A stretch of DNA of 32,181 nt, taken from NCBI GenBank assembly GCA_030536455.1, contig JAUNPZ010000019.1, positions 4,130 through 36,310 of the forward strand. Direction: 5' to 3'. Source of the stretch: Lachnospiraceae bacterium (GTDB lineage Bacteria > Bacillota > Clostridia > Lachnospirales > Lachnospiraceae). The position numbers and the translations under genes were made by a program. Shown piece after piece: positions 14,952-22,154 of this stretch; the first letter of the stretch is position 1, and every line of letters begins with the position of its first letter. The notes beneath the pieces are model-generated. The model did no database searches. It saw only the letters and a program-made list of their open reading frames with translations, and was not told the origin of the DNA.

Positions 14952-16028
14952 TTAAAATTCAATTTCCAGACCCAGTCCGGGCTTATCAGACAGACGGAAC
15001 ATATCGCCGTTCCGTTCGAAACCACCTGGCATTCCGGTGTCGGCATCTTTATAGTACAGGAAGCTGTCACAATCTGCTTCGGTGATATTTTTTCGGGAAG
15101 CAACCAGGCTTAAGCCTGCAGTGATGGCAATCTTGGTTTCCATCATGCAGCCGACCATACAGGTGATTCCAAAGTTTTCCGCCAGCGTGCTGATCTGGGC
15201 GCCCCGGTATAAGCCGCCGCATTTCATCAGCTTAATGTTGAAGATATCCGCTGCCTCCAGACGGCAGGCCCGCGCCGCGTCTTTTGTGGTATGGATGGAT
15301 TCGTCTAACATCAGCTGGATACCGTTTACCTTTTTCCTTAAGTAGGAAGCGCCTTCTAAATCCCAGTCCGGAAGACACTGCTCCACGGCCTCCACACCGT
15401 ATTTTTTCATTCCTTCTAATGCATAAAGCGCACTGTTGATGTTATAGCCCTGATTCGCGTCCACGCGCAGTCGGATATCCGGACCTATGGCCTGGCGAAT
15501 CAGGCTTAAAGCCCGCAGGTCTTCCTCCGGGTCGATTCCGGTCTTGATTTTCAGAATTCGGTAGCCTTTATTCTTCACATAATCTTCTGCTAAAGCCGCC
15601 ATCTTTTCCGGTGCGTTGATTCCGATGGTGATATCGTTCTGTACGGTATCCTGATATCCGCCCAGCACCCGGTATAACGGCTGGTTCATCACCTTTCCCT
15701 TTAAATCATGCAGGGCAATATCCACCGCACATTTTGCAGAGCCGTTTCCATGAACCAGATTGTCCATCATAACATGAATTTTTTCAATATCCAGGGGATT
15801 TAAGCCAATCAGTCCCTGACGGAAAACCTCCAGAACGGCCAGGCAGCCTTCCGCGTTCTCTCCGGTAACCGGAGCAAACGGGGCCGCTTCGCCGTAGCCG
15901 GTATAGCCCTCGTCAGTCTCGATTTTCAACAGAATGCTGACGGAGTGGGTAACCTCGGTAAAGGCAACCTTAAATGGCTCTGCTAACTCAATGCAGAACT
16001 TTTTGAACTGTACATCTGTAATCTTCAT
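14952..16028 (-). CDS. Dipeptide epimerase (enolase superfamily, muconate-lactonising subgroup)
   Basis: A 358-residue TIM-barrel enzyme of the L-Ala-D/L-Glu epimerase type. It has both active-site lysine motifs (Lys160-x-Lys162 in LKIKTG; Lys266 in NIKLMKCGG), the metal ligands Asp190 (VDANQG), Glu216 (VEQCLP) and Asp242 (LDESIH), and a late DxD pair (Asp319-Cys-Asp321), which in dipeptide epimerases holds the substrate amino group. This supports a dipeptide over an N-acylamino acid or muconate substrate. The side-chain specificity is not predictable by eye. GGAG lies before the ATG. It is first in an operon with a DUF819 protein and a CocE-type hydrolase. Ala-Glu recycling of murein peptide is the classical role, but no murein genes are nearby. 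Confidence 0.86.
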   Translation of the reverse strand: MKITDVQFKKFCIELAEPFKVAFTEVTHSVSILLKIETDEGYTGYGEAAPFAPVTGENAEGCLAVLEVFRQGLIGLNPLDIEKIHVMMDNLVHGNGSAKCAVDIALHDLKGKVMNQPLYRVLGGYQDTVQNDITIGINAPEKMAALAEDYVKNKGYRILKIKTGIDPEEDLRALSLIRQAIGPDIRLRVDANQGYNINSALYALEGMKKYGVEAVEQCLPDWDLEGASYLRKKVNGIQLMLDESIHTTKDAARACRLEAADIFNIKLMKCGGLYRGAQISTLAENFGITCMVGCMMETKIAITAGLSLVASRKNITEADCDSFLYYKDADTGMPGGFERNGDMFRLSDKPGLGLEIEF

Positions 16029-16039
16029 ATGCGCTCCTT

Positions 16040-16107
16040 TTCATAAATAATGAAATAATACAAAAATAATTAATGAAAATTTTACTATTTATGAAATAAT
16101 ATGTCAA
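16040..16107 (-). promoter_or_regulatory. Promoter of the epimerase operon with repeated ATGAAATAATA elements
   Basis: On the minus strand TTGACA (16107-16102) is spaced 17 bases from TAAAAT (16084-16079). ATGAAATAATA occurs at 16091-16101, inside the spacer, and again at 16050-16060 downstream of the -10 box (read on the plus strand); the latter is part of the inverted repeat TTCAT-N5-ATGAA (16040-16054). Copies covering the spacer and the early leader suit a repressor, most simply the divergent XRE-cupin regulator. Confidence 0.6.
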
Positions 16108-16161
16108 GCTAAAGTGATAAAGAAATGAAAAAAATTGGAGAAGGACCACAGATGAAAGCCT

Positions 16162-16189
16162 TTGCAATTTGAAAATTTTGCTATATACT
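16162..16189 (+). promoter_or_regulatory. Promoter of the XRE-cupin regulator gene
   Basis: TTGCAA (16162-16167) is spaced 16 bases from TATACT (16184-16189), about 30 bases before the chosen ATG. It diverges from the epimerase promoter, and the 55 bases between the two -35 boxes are AT-rich. Confidence 0.6.
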
Positions 16190-16221
16190 AGAGATATAAA
16201 ATAACAGAGTTGAGGTATGAT

Positions 16222-16794
16222 ATGTTAAAAATCAGAGAGTACAGGAAGCAGAGAAAACTGACAATTAAGGAGCTGGCGGCTCTTTCCGGCATGTCCATCA
16301 GCTACATTTCCCAGGTTGAGCGAGGCGAAATAGACCCTTCTCTATCCTCCCTCCGGAAGTTTGCCGCTATTTTTGAAGTTCCGTTATATATGATTCTGGA
16401 CGACATGGATGCGGTGGAAAACCTGACTCTGCGGAAGGAGCAGCAGTTAGTCAGTTACTCCGAGGACAAGAAGATTTCCTATCGTTTCCTGACGCCCCTG
16501 CCGTCCCCGCGGTATTCGCCGGAGGCTTTGCTGATTGGCTTTGAAGTAGCGGCCCATTCTCAGGATGTGCAGGAGCCGGTGCGCCATCATTCCGAGGAGT
16601 ATATCTATGTGACGGAGGGCCAGCTCACCGTGCAGATTGGAGATACAGACATTGTGCTTGAGGCCGGAGATGCCACGGTTGTGCAGAAGGATCTTCCCCA
16701 TATCTGCAAAAATGTGACAGATACGGTGGTGAAAGGGATTTCTGCAATTTCACCGCCGGTTTGGGGAAGGATGGATCTGACGGCAGGGGATTAA
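16222..16794 (+). CDS. XRE-family regulator with C-terminal cupin domain
   Basis: A 190-residue regulator with an N-terminal XRE helix-turn-helix (about residues 3-58; LTIKELAALSGMSISYISQVERGEIDPSLSSLRKFA) and a C-terminal cupin barrel (about 105-180; VRHHSEEYIYVTEGQLTVQIGD...LEAGDATVVQKDLPHICKN). Such proteins bind DNA through the HTH and a small ligand or metal in the cupin. The ATG at 16222 is preceded by TTGAGG at about six bases; an in-frame TTG at 16210 overlaps that site and is less likely. It is transcribed away from the epimerase-DUF819-CocE operon across a shared control region with repeated ATGAAATAATA elements, so it is the probable repressor or sensor of that operon. Its stop lies 15 bases from that of the convergent SGNH gene. 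Confidence 0.9.
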   Translation: MLKIREYRKQRKLTIKELAALSGMSISYISQVERGEIDPSLSSLRKFAAIFEVPLYMILDDMDAVENLTLRKEQQLVSYSEDKKISYRFLTPLPSPRYSPEALLIGFEVAAHSQDVQEPVRHHSEEYIYVTEGQLTVQIGDTDIVLEAGDATVVQKDLPHICKNVTDTVVKGISAISPPVWGRMDLTAGD

Positions 16795-16809
16795 GATGTA
16801 CATAATTAA

Positions 16810-17832
16810 TCATACGGATTGCCAGTAGGCGCTTTCCTGAAAATGAATTTTATCAGTTTTTTGCAGGTTATGCATAATACAGAGATTGTACAAATCATTT
16901 ACAGGAATATTATAAGCAGAGCAAATATTCTTTGCTGTATCATTTAATAACTGGTAAATTGCGGATGCGTTGTGGTCAACTATCCACATAGTACTGTCTG
17001 CATCCTTTTTATCCAGAGGGAAACAGCCGCCCATGGTGAAATTATGGGGGTCAAAGGTGCCTTGCGGTTCTCTGTTTACGATTTTCCGGCTAACCGGCGT
17101 TGTGGTTGCAAAAATAATTTTAGTATTTGGAGAGATGAGATGAATCCATTCAAATACTCGTATTAGATTTTGCTCATATTGTTCGAAAGTTTGTCCGTGC
17201 AAGTGAATTCCGTTATTAATATGGATGGTTTGATAGGAATGCTGATTTAGTGCAATCTGTAAAAGACGCAGGAAGTTAGGGTGATGGATTCCTTCGCTGG
17301 TATTGAGCAGATCGATATGATATTGAGGCATAAGCTCTTGGACAAGACTGCCATATCCGACACTGATGGAATCACCGACCAGAAGAATACGATTATCTGG
17401 ATCTTCTTCCGGCAGGGCGAAAGACAGGTTGGTCCATTCTGCCCATTCACGGTTCAGGGAACTGGTCCATTTGATATTTGGAGTGCGGCGGATATCTTCG
17501 GTTAGCAAGGACAATAGATGAACGATATCTTCCCGGGACTGATATTCTGCGATTTTCAGATGATTTGCCAGTCTATCGGGAAACTGTTTTTGAATATCCA
17601 TTGTTTTTTGATTGAGAATGATTTCTGGCCAAGGTGAAGTGCCGATATATCCCAGCGGATAATTTCCTGCAAAAATTTCTTGTGCAAGTAAAACCAGTTC
17701 CAGATGGCAAGCATCGTGAATGATAAGAGTCAGGGGATAATCAAGTATATTTTGATTATTTATGCGGAAGGAATTGCCGCAGTAAGAGAAGGCAGACATA
17801 GTGGTCTGTATTTCATTGGTTTTCGTATTCAT
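16810..17832 (-). CDS. SGNH/GDSL hydrolase-family protein
   Basis: A 340-residue protein whose C-terminal ~200 residues carry SGNH blocks: VGDSIS (Gly153-Asp154-Ser155 nucleophile), INNGIH (Asn206-Asn207-Gly208) and DKIHF (Asp327, His330). The first ~145 residues form an extra N-terminal domain I do not recognise, possibly a beta-sandwich as in two-domain carbohydrate esterases. No signal peptide is seen. It may remove acetyl or other ester groups from oligosaccharides in the cytoplasm. Its ATG overlaps the stop of the DUF624 gene by four bases (ATGA), so translation is coupled and it is the last gene of the lyase-GH88-DUF624 operon. Base composition looks more AT-rich than in the neighbours, suggesting separate acquisition. 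The chain ends only about ten residues after the catalytic His. Confidence 0.78.
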   Translation of the reverse strand: MNTKTNEIQTTMSAFSYCGNSFRINNQNILDYPLTLIIHDACHLELVLLAQEIFAGNYPLGYIGTSPWPEIILNQKTMDIQKQFPDRLANHLKIAEYQSREDIVHLLSLLTEDIRRTPNIKWTSSLNREWAEWTNLSFALPEEDPDNRILLVGDSISVGYGSLVQELMPQYHIDLLNTSEGIHHPNFLRLLQIALNQHSYQTIHINNGIHLHGQTFEQYEQNLIRVFEWIHLISPNTKIIFATTTPVSRKIVNREPQGTFDPHNFTMGGCFPLDKKDADSTMWIVDHNASAIYQLLNDTAKNICSAYNIPVNDLYNLCIMHNLQKTDKIHFQESAYWQSV

Positions 17833-18470
17833 TGTTCATACTCCGGAGTCACCTGCCTGGAAGCAGGCAGGTATTTTTGAAAAGCCCGGCTGAAGAAATG
17901 GCTGTTTATCCATGCAAGGAGAGCCGGGGTGATAAAAAGGAGAGGCGGGAACCATAGAAACCCTACAGCAGCAACGGCAAATCCTGCTATCAGCATGAGC
18001 AGGCTGGATGGCCAGCTGCAGATGGACATGATAAGGGAGTTGCGCAGGATTCTGCGGGTCGTGTTGTCGAATTTTGCCAGTATACCGTAAGCCCAGGTGA
18101 AAAGGAATAAAAACACCACCAGCACACTGAAAAACAGCAGCATCAGCAAAAATGCGGCTGCATCTGTCCGGGTGGAACGGAAATAGACTGCCAGGTCTGT
18201 CAGAAGCAGGATTCCTGCAAGCACCTGAAAACCCCAGAGCGCAGTTCCCTGCCTGAAATTGACTTTGAAGGCCCGGAAGAAAGAGGAGGTCAGATATCCT
18301 TCCTGTTCCCGGATGATGGCCAGCATGACGGTGTAAAGGGCTGTGGTGGAGGCGCCTATGGTTACAATCGGAAGGGAGCAGAACGCCCACAGCAGACTCA
18401 GCCATAAAAACTGTAAGATTTTATTGGTAAAATTCCATAAAGGTCCGTCGATTGAAAATAAATTTCCCAT
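17829..18470 (-). CDS. DUF624 (YesL-like) membrane protein
   Basis: A 213-residue membrane protein with about five hydrophobic segments. The opening MGNLFSIDGPLWNFTNKILQFLWLSLLWAFCSLPIVTIGASTTALY is a textbook start for the YesL/DUF624 family, which is regularly encoded beside LplB/YtcP sugar ABC transporters in Firmicutes; its role is unknown. I chose the ATG at 18470 because AAGGAGAG lies five bases upstream; an in-frame ATG seven codons earlier has no ribosome site. It follows the GH88 gene by 25 bases and overlaps the SGNH gene by four bases. The family association supports one functional unit with the divergent transporter operon. Confidence 0.85.
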   Translation of the reverse strand: MGNLFSIDGPLWNFTNKILQFLWLSLLWAFCSLPIVTIGASTTALYTVMLAIIREQEGYLTSSFFRAFKVNFRQGTALWGFQVLAGILLLTDLAVYFRSTRTDAAAFLLMLLFFSVLVVFLFLFTWAYGILAKFDNTTRRILRNSLIMSICSWPSSLLMLIAGFAVAAVGFLWFPPLLFITPALLAWINSHFFSRAFQKYLPASRQVTPEYEQ

Positions 18471-18495
18471 AGCACTCTCCTTTTTTATCATTGGT

Positions 18496-19677
18496 TTACC
18501 AGTAAGGATTCCAGTCCTTCGATAAACGTGTCAATGCTTCTACATAGTAATAATCACCCCAAAGGTTGCATTCGTCGATACCATGGTCGATGCAGTCATT
18601 ATAAGGGGTTTTTCTTCCGTAAACGCCATGCAGAAGCTGCCCGTTGGATTCCTCCGGTGATTGGGCGCTGCAGCGGTCCACCAGGACCTTCATCAGCTTG
18701 CGGGCAATCTGTTTGCAGGTATCCGCCTCCTTCTCAGGAAGGTGTCTGGCGGCTTCTAAAAGTCCGCATGCCACAACAGCAGAGGCGGAGGAATCTCGTG
18801 GTTCGGTGCTTCCGTCCGTAAAGGTGAAATCCCAGTATGGAATCAGGTCGGAGGGAAGATGCTCTAAAAAGTAATTGGTTACATGGCTGAAAAGCTCCGG
18901 ATAGGTTTCGTTTTGGGTATAGGCATAACCAAGGGCGATGCCGTATACTCCCCAGGACTGCCCTCTGGACCAGGCGGAGTCCGCGCTGTAGCCCTGATGG
19001 GTCACGCCCTTAACCGGCTCTCCGGTATCCGGGTCAAAGTAGTAGGTATGATAAGTGGAATAATCCGGCCGGATGACTACGTTCAGAGCTGTATTTAAAT
19101 GGGCTTTTGCCAGCTTTTCAAATTTGGAATCTCCGGTTTCTTTGGAGGCCCAGAATAAAAGAGGCAGGTTTAACAGACAGTCAATAATCAGACGATAGTT
19201 GTCCCGGTTATCAAGCGCACCCCAGGCCTGGATGAACTGACCTTTTTCATGGAAACGGGAAGCCAGTTTTTTGGCTGCAAGAAGAGCAGTTTCTCTGGCA
19301 CGCAGGTCTCCGGTCAGTTTATAGGCCGCCACACAGGACGGAGAATAGAGAAAGCCAAGGTCGTGAGTGTCGGTTTCGATGTTATGGTCGATACGGCTGC
19401 GGAAGCTTTCCACCTGTGCTCTGGCAGCCTCCAGAAACTCCTTTCTTCCGGTGTTTTCGTAAGCCAGCCACAGTTCCCCGGTCCAGAAGCCGTTGGTCCA
19501 CTGGTCGTTTGGAGCGGGACCATAAAAATTATCATAAGAAAAGGTATGTTTAAACTGAAGAGAAAATTCTTCCAGGCAGCTTTCTGTCTGCCGGATGGCC
19601 GTATCAAGAGCGGTGCGGACTTCTTCATCGGTAATCGCCGGCTGCGCGGCCAGCGCAGGGGTTAAGGTTAATTCCAT
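18496..19677 (-). CDS. GH88 unsaturated glucuronyl hydrolase
   Basis: A 393-residue (alpha/alpha)6-barrel enzyme that removes the 4,5-unsaturated glucuronic (or hexuronic) acid from lyase-generated oligosaccharides by hydrating the double bond. Family marks are NDQWTNGFWTGELWLAYE (58-74), DTHDLGFLYSPSC with Asp106 and the LIIDCLLNLPLLFWAS segment with Asp166 (equivalent, by order and spacing, to Asp88 and Asp149 of Bacillus UGL), SAWSRGQSWGVYG (234-246), and the end block HGIDECNLWGDYYYVEAL. No signal peptide. AAAGGAGG precedes the ATG. It follows the heparinase-type lyase by 24 bases, the classical lyase plus unsaturated-uronyl hydrolase pair for glycosaminoglycans. GH88 rather than GH105 suggests GAG-like products. 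Confidence 0.92.
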   Translation of the reverse strand: MELTLTPALAAQPAITDEEVRTALDTAIRQTESCLEEFSLQFKHTFSYDNFYGPAPNDQWTNGFWTGELWLAYENTGRKEFLEAARAQVESFRSRIDHNIETDTHDLGFLYSPSCVAAYKLTGDLRARETALLAAKKLASRFHEKGQFIQAWGALDNRDNYRLIIDCLLNLPLLFWASKETGDSKFEKLAKAHLNTALNVVIRPDYSTYHTYYFDPDTGEPVKGVTHQGYSADSAWSRGQSWGVYGIALGYAYTQNETYPELFSHVTNYFLEHLPSDLIPYWDFTFTDGSTEPRDSSASAVVACGLLEAARHLPEKEADTCKQIARKLMKVLVDRCSAQSPEESNGQLLHGVYGRKTPYNDCIDHGIDECNLWGDYYYVEALTRLSKDWNPYW

Positions 19678-19701
19678 GATAGATTTCCTCCTTTGAATGA
19701 A

Positions 19702-21771
19702 TTAAAATTGAGCTAATATCTGCGAGAGCTGTTCTGGATTTTCCGGCTGCACGGCAGTGGACAGGATCCGGAGACAGGTTTCCTCAGATGGGATAGATTC
19801 TGTGGCATTCAGCATGGCCATGGACTGGGAAACGGCAGCTAAATCACCGTTTTCTCTGCCAAACATGGTAAAGGATGCATCGATGATGAAGCCCAGGTCG
19901 TCTTCCGTGGGAACAAATTCCGGGCAAAGCTCGGTTTTTTTCCAGATATCAAGCTTCACATCTCCGGGCCAGAAGCAGAGAACCCGTACCTCGTTTTTCT
20001 CCAGGAGAACGGAATGGTCACTTTGGCGGGTGCAGGAAACGCCGGGCATCAGGTGGAATCGCTGAATGTGCGGGGACTCCAGACGGTTTCCACGGTGAAT
20101 CGTATCCTGAATTAACAGGCCCTTCCGGCGGTGGAACCAGAGGCTTCTTTCATGGCGGCAGAAGGTATAGGCATCGTGATGCGCATCCAGATAGACGCCA
20201 TCTGAAGCAGTAATCCAGCAGTCCACCGGCGAATCCGGACGGTAGACACCCCATTTATTCATGAAACAGAAATCCGGAACGATTGGCTGCCCGTAGGCTA
20301 AGACCGAATTATGGGAAGACTGATTGTACAGATATCCTCTCGAAGGTTTCCCGGCGCGGCACTTGTGGTAAAGAGATCGCGCGTATGGTTCTCCGATAAA
20401 ATCAACTCCGCCGAAGGAAACGGACAGAGACAGCATATCCATATGATTGTGGCCGGATTCTCCGCAGTGATTCTTTACGGATATCAGGAAATAGTTCCCG
20501 TCCGGCCCGTAGGAATCTCTGGAGCAGGCAAAACCGCATAAGTCATCACAAAAATCCAGGGGAACGGAGCATTCCCGGCTGGCTCCTTTCCGGATATCCA
20601 GGACCTGCCGACAGTATGGATTCTGAACTGCATCGATGCCGGTGCTTAAAATCGGGTCAACGGACAGGCCGCCGTTGTCTCCTACAGACGGATACTGGGC
20701 AGATGGCGGACTGATGAGTGCCAGGGCATCAAAGGTGCGGCTGATTCGTCTGCCGGCCTCTTCATCTAACAGCGGTTGGCCGTTGACTCTGGCGATATAG
20801 ATTCCGCGGTAGAGCATTTCCCCGAGGGCAGCACCGCCCCAGTAGGGAATCGAGTGTTCGTTGTATCCGCCGCGCTCATTGAAATCCTCCACCACATGCC
20901 TGGTGATAATCTGCGCACCATGGTCTTTCATCGCCGCGAAATCCGGAATCTCCGGAAGGACGGTACCCAGAATGTAGGGAACCAGACCCTTTTCCCAGAG
21001 ATGATGGTTATAAGGGTGGTAAGGCGTATGGTCAAAGCGTCGGAACTGGATGCCTAAGTACCACAGGTGTTTAATCAGCTCAAAGGCAAGATCGGTGCCT
21101 GCTTCATAAGGAAGCCGGGTGTAGAGAAGTCCCAGAAGTCCGGTGGCCAGCCATCCGGTGCTCATGATATCCCGCTCGTCCGTCATGGAAAAACGGCCGC
21201 TTTCAAAATCAATATCTTCTATAATCAAAGGATATTCGTGAAAGAATACCTGAAAAACTTCTTTAAACTGGTTTAACACCGCAGGGCTGCCGGTTTCATG
21301 ATAGAGGACGGCCAGGTATTCGAAAAGCTGGCCGCGCACGAAGATATCCATGATGGTCCGGTGCTTCTTTCCCATATCGGTGTAGTAATTAAAATGTGGA
21401 AGATTTTCATAGCCCGGTCCCAGGTCGATTTCCATGCGTTCTCTTCCAGGGCGCACATAAATATGCTCCATCAGCTTATTTCCGGAAAACAGGCAGAAGT
21501 CCTTTAAGCTTCCGCTTAAACCCAGGCAGGCCTGAAATGCGTAAGGGTTGCTGTCCGTGTCGATTGGGGTCAGGGGCAGAGTGCGGTAGTCATATAGATA
21601 ATGGGCATTGGTACGGGTCTCAAAGTAATGGACCAGCGCTTTCTTGGCAAGCTGCTTATTGCCCATGTCAAGAGCGTCCGCGACTTTTTTAAGTCCCGGC
21701 AGTGTTAAGTTAAATGCGGCGAATACATCCGCATCCGTAACCAGACGCTGGTCTCCGGGTATCTGAATCAT
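19702..21771 (-). CDS. Heparinase II/III-family polysaccharide lyase
   Basis: A 689-residue protein with an N-terminal alpha/alpha toroid and a C-terminal heparinase II/III-like beta-sheet domain. Visible marks are YNEHSIPYWGGAALGEM (Asn304, Glu305, His306), ESGHNHMDMLSLSV (His441, His443) and SSHNSVLAYGQP further on. Lyases of this fold (PL8/12/15/21 neighbours) break uronic acid-containing chains by beta-elimination, leaving the unsaturated ends that the next gene (GH88) removes. There is no signal peptide, so it should act on imported oligosaccharides. An AGAGAGG ribosome site precedes the ATG. First gene of the leftward operon, under a promoter flanked by tandem 15-bp elements. Heparan, chondroitin, alginate or other uronans remain possible. 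Confidence 0.82.
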   Translation of the reverse strand: MIQIPGDQRLVTDADVFAAFNLTLPGLKKVADALDMGNKQLAKKALVHYFETRTNAHYLYDYRTLPLTPIDTDSNPYAFQACLGLSGSLKDFCLFSGNKLMEHIYVRPGRERMEIDLGPGYENLPHFNYYTDMGKKHRTIMDIFVRGQLFEYLAVLYHETGSPAVLNQFKEVFQVFFHEYPLIIEDIDFESGRFSMTDERDIMSTGWLATGLLGLLYTRLPYEAGTDLAFELIKHLWYLGIQFRRFDHTPYHPYNHHLWEKGLVPYILGTVLPEIPDFAAMKDHGAQIITRHVVEDFNERGGYNEHSIPYWGGAALGEMLYRGIYIARVNGQPLLDEEAGRRISRTFDALALISPPSAQYPSVGDNGGLSVDPILSTGIDAVQNPYCRQVLDIRKGASRECSVPLDFCDDLCGFACSRDSYGPDGNYFLISVKNHCGESGHNHMDMLSLSVSFGGVDFIGEPYARSLYHKCRAGKPSRGYLYNQSSHNSVLAYGQPIVPDFCFMNKWGVYRPDSPVDCWITASDGVYLDAHHDAYTFCRHERSLWFHRRKGLLIQDTIHRGNRLESPHIQRFHLMPGVSCTRQSDHSVLLEKNEVRVLCFWPGDVKLDIWKKTELCPEFVPTEDDLGFIIDASFTMFGRENGDLAAVSQSMAMLNATESIPSEETCLRILSTAVQPENPEQLSQILAQF

Positions 21772-21810
21772 AGTAATTCCTCTCTTTCGTTTTTTGTTTT
21801 ACCTTTTAGC

Positions 21811-21871
21811 AGTATAATTCAAGCGAAAAGAAAGGCGCAATGATAGTTTTTTGGAAAATGATAACTTTTTG
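21811..21871 (-). promoter_or_regulatory. Leftward lyase-operon promoter with two tandem 15-bp activator-like elements
   Basis: On the minus strand CAAAAAGTTATCATT (21871-21857) and CAAAAAACTATCATT (21853-21839) are direct repeats 18 bases apart, 13 of 15 identical. The second abuts a poor -35 (TTGCGC, 21840-21835), 18 bases from a TATACT -10 box (21816-21811). Tandem direct repeats abutting the -35 are typical of AraC-type activation. Confidence 0.65.
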
Positions 21872-22036
21872 CACTACCGGCTTAAAAGAAGCGGGAATAA
21901 TCCGGACCGGGAGAGGTATTATGGGATAAAAATACACTTTTTTTGCGGTCATTTTTCGCACAGAACCTGTAAAAACCAGTGAAAATCAGCATTTCAGAAA
22001 TTTAGAAGATAAGAGGAGGGGAGAAAACAAGGGGCG

Positions 22037-22083
22037 CAAAAAAGTATCATTTTGCAAAAAGGTGCAGATTGTGTTTCCATAAT
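22037..22083 (+). promoter_or_regulatory. Rightward transporter-operon promoter with matching elements
   Basis: CAAAAAAGTATCATT (22037-22051) matches the leftward elements at 14 of 15 bases; a degraded second copy (22055-22069) starts 18 bases later. A -10-like CATAAT (22078-22083) lacks a good -35, as expected for an activator-dependent promoter. The whole gap of 383 bases (21772-22154) is otherwise AT-rich, with one weaker related match around 21931-21950 on the minus strand. Confidence 0.58.
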
Positions 22084-22154
22084 ACATGTGCTAAGGTCAG
22101 AGCAGGACAGGCAAGAGTCCGGTCGAAGAAAATAAAATATGGAGGATGAGGTGC

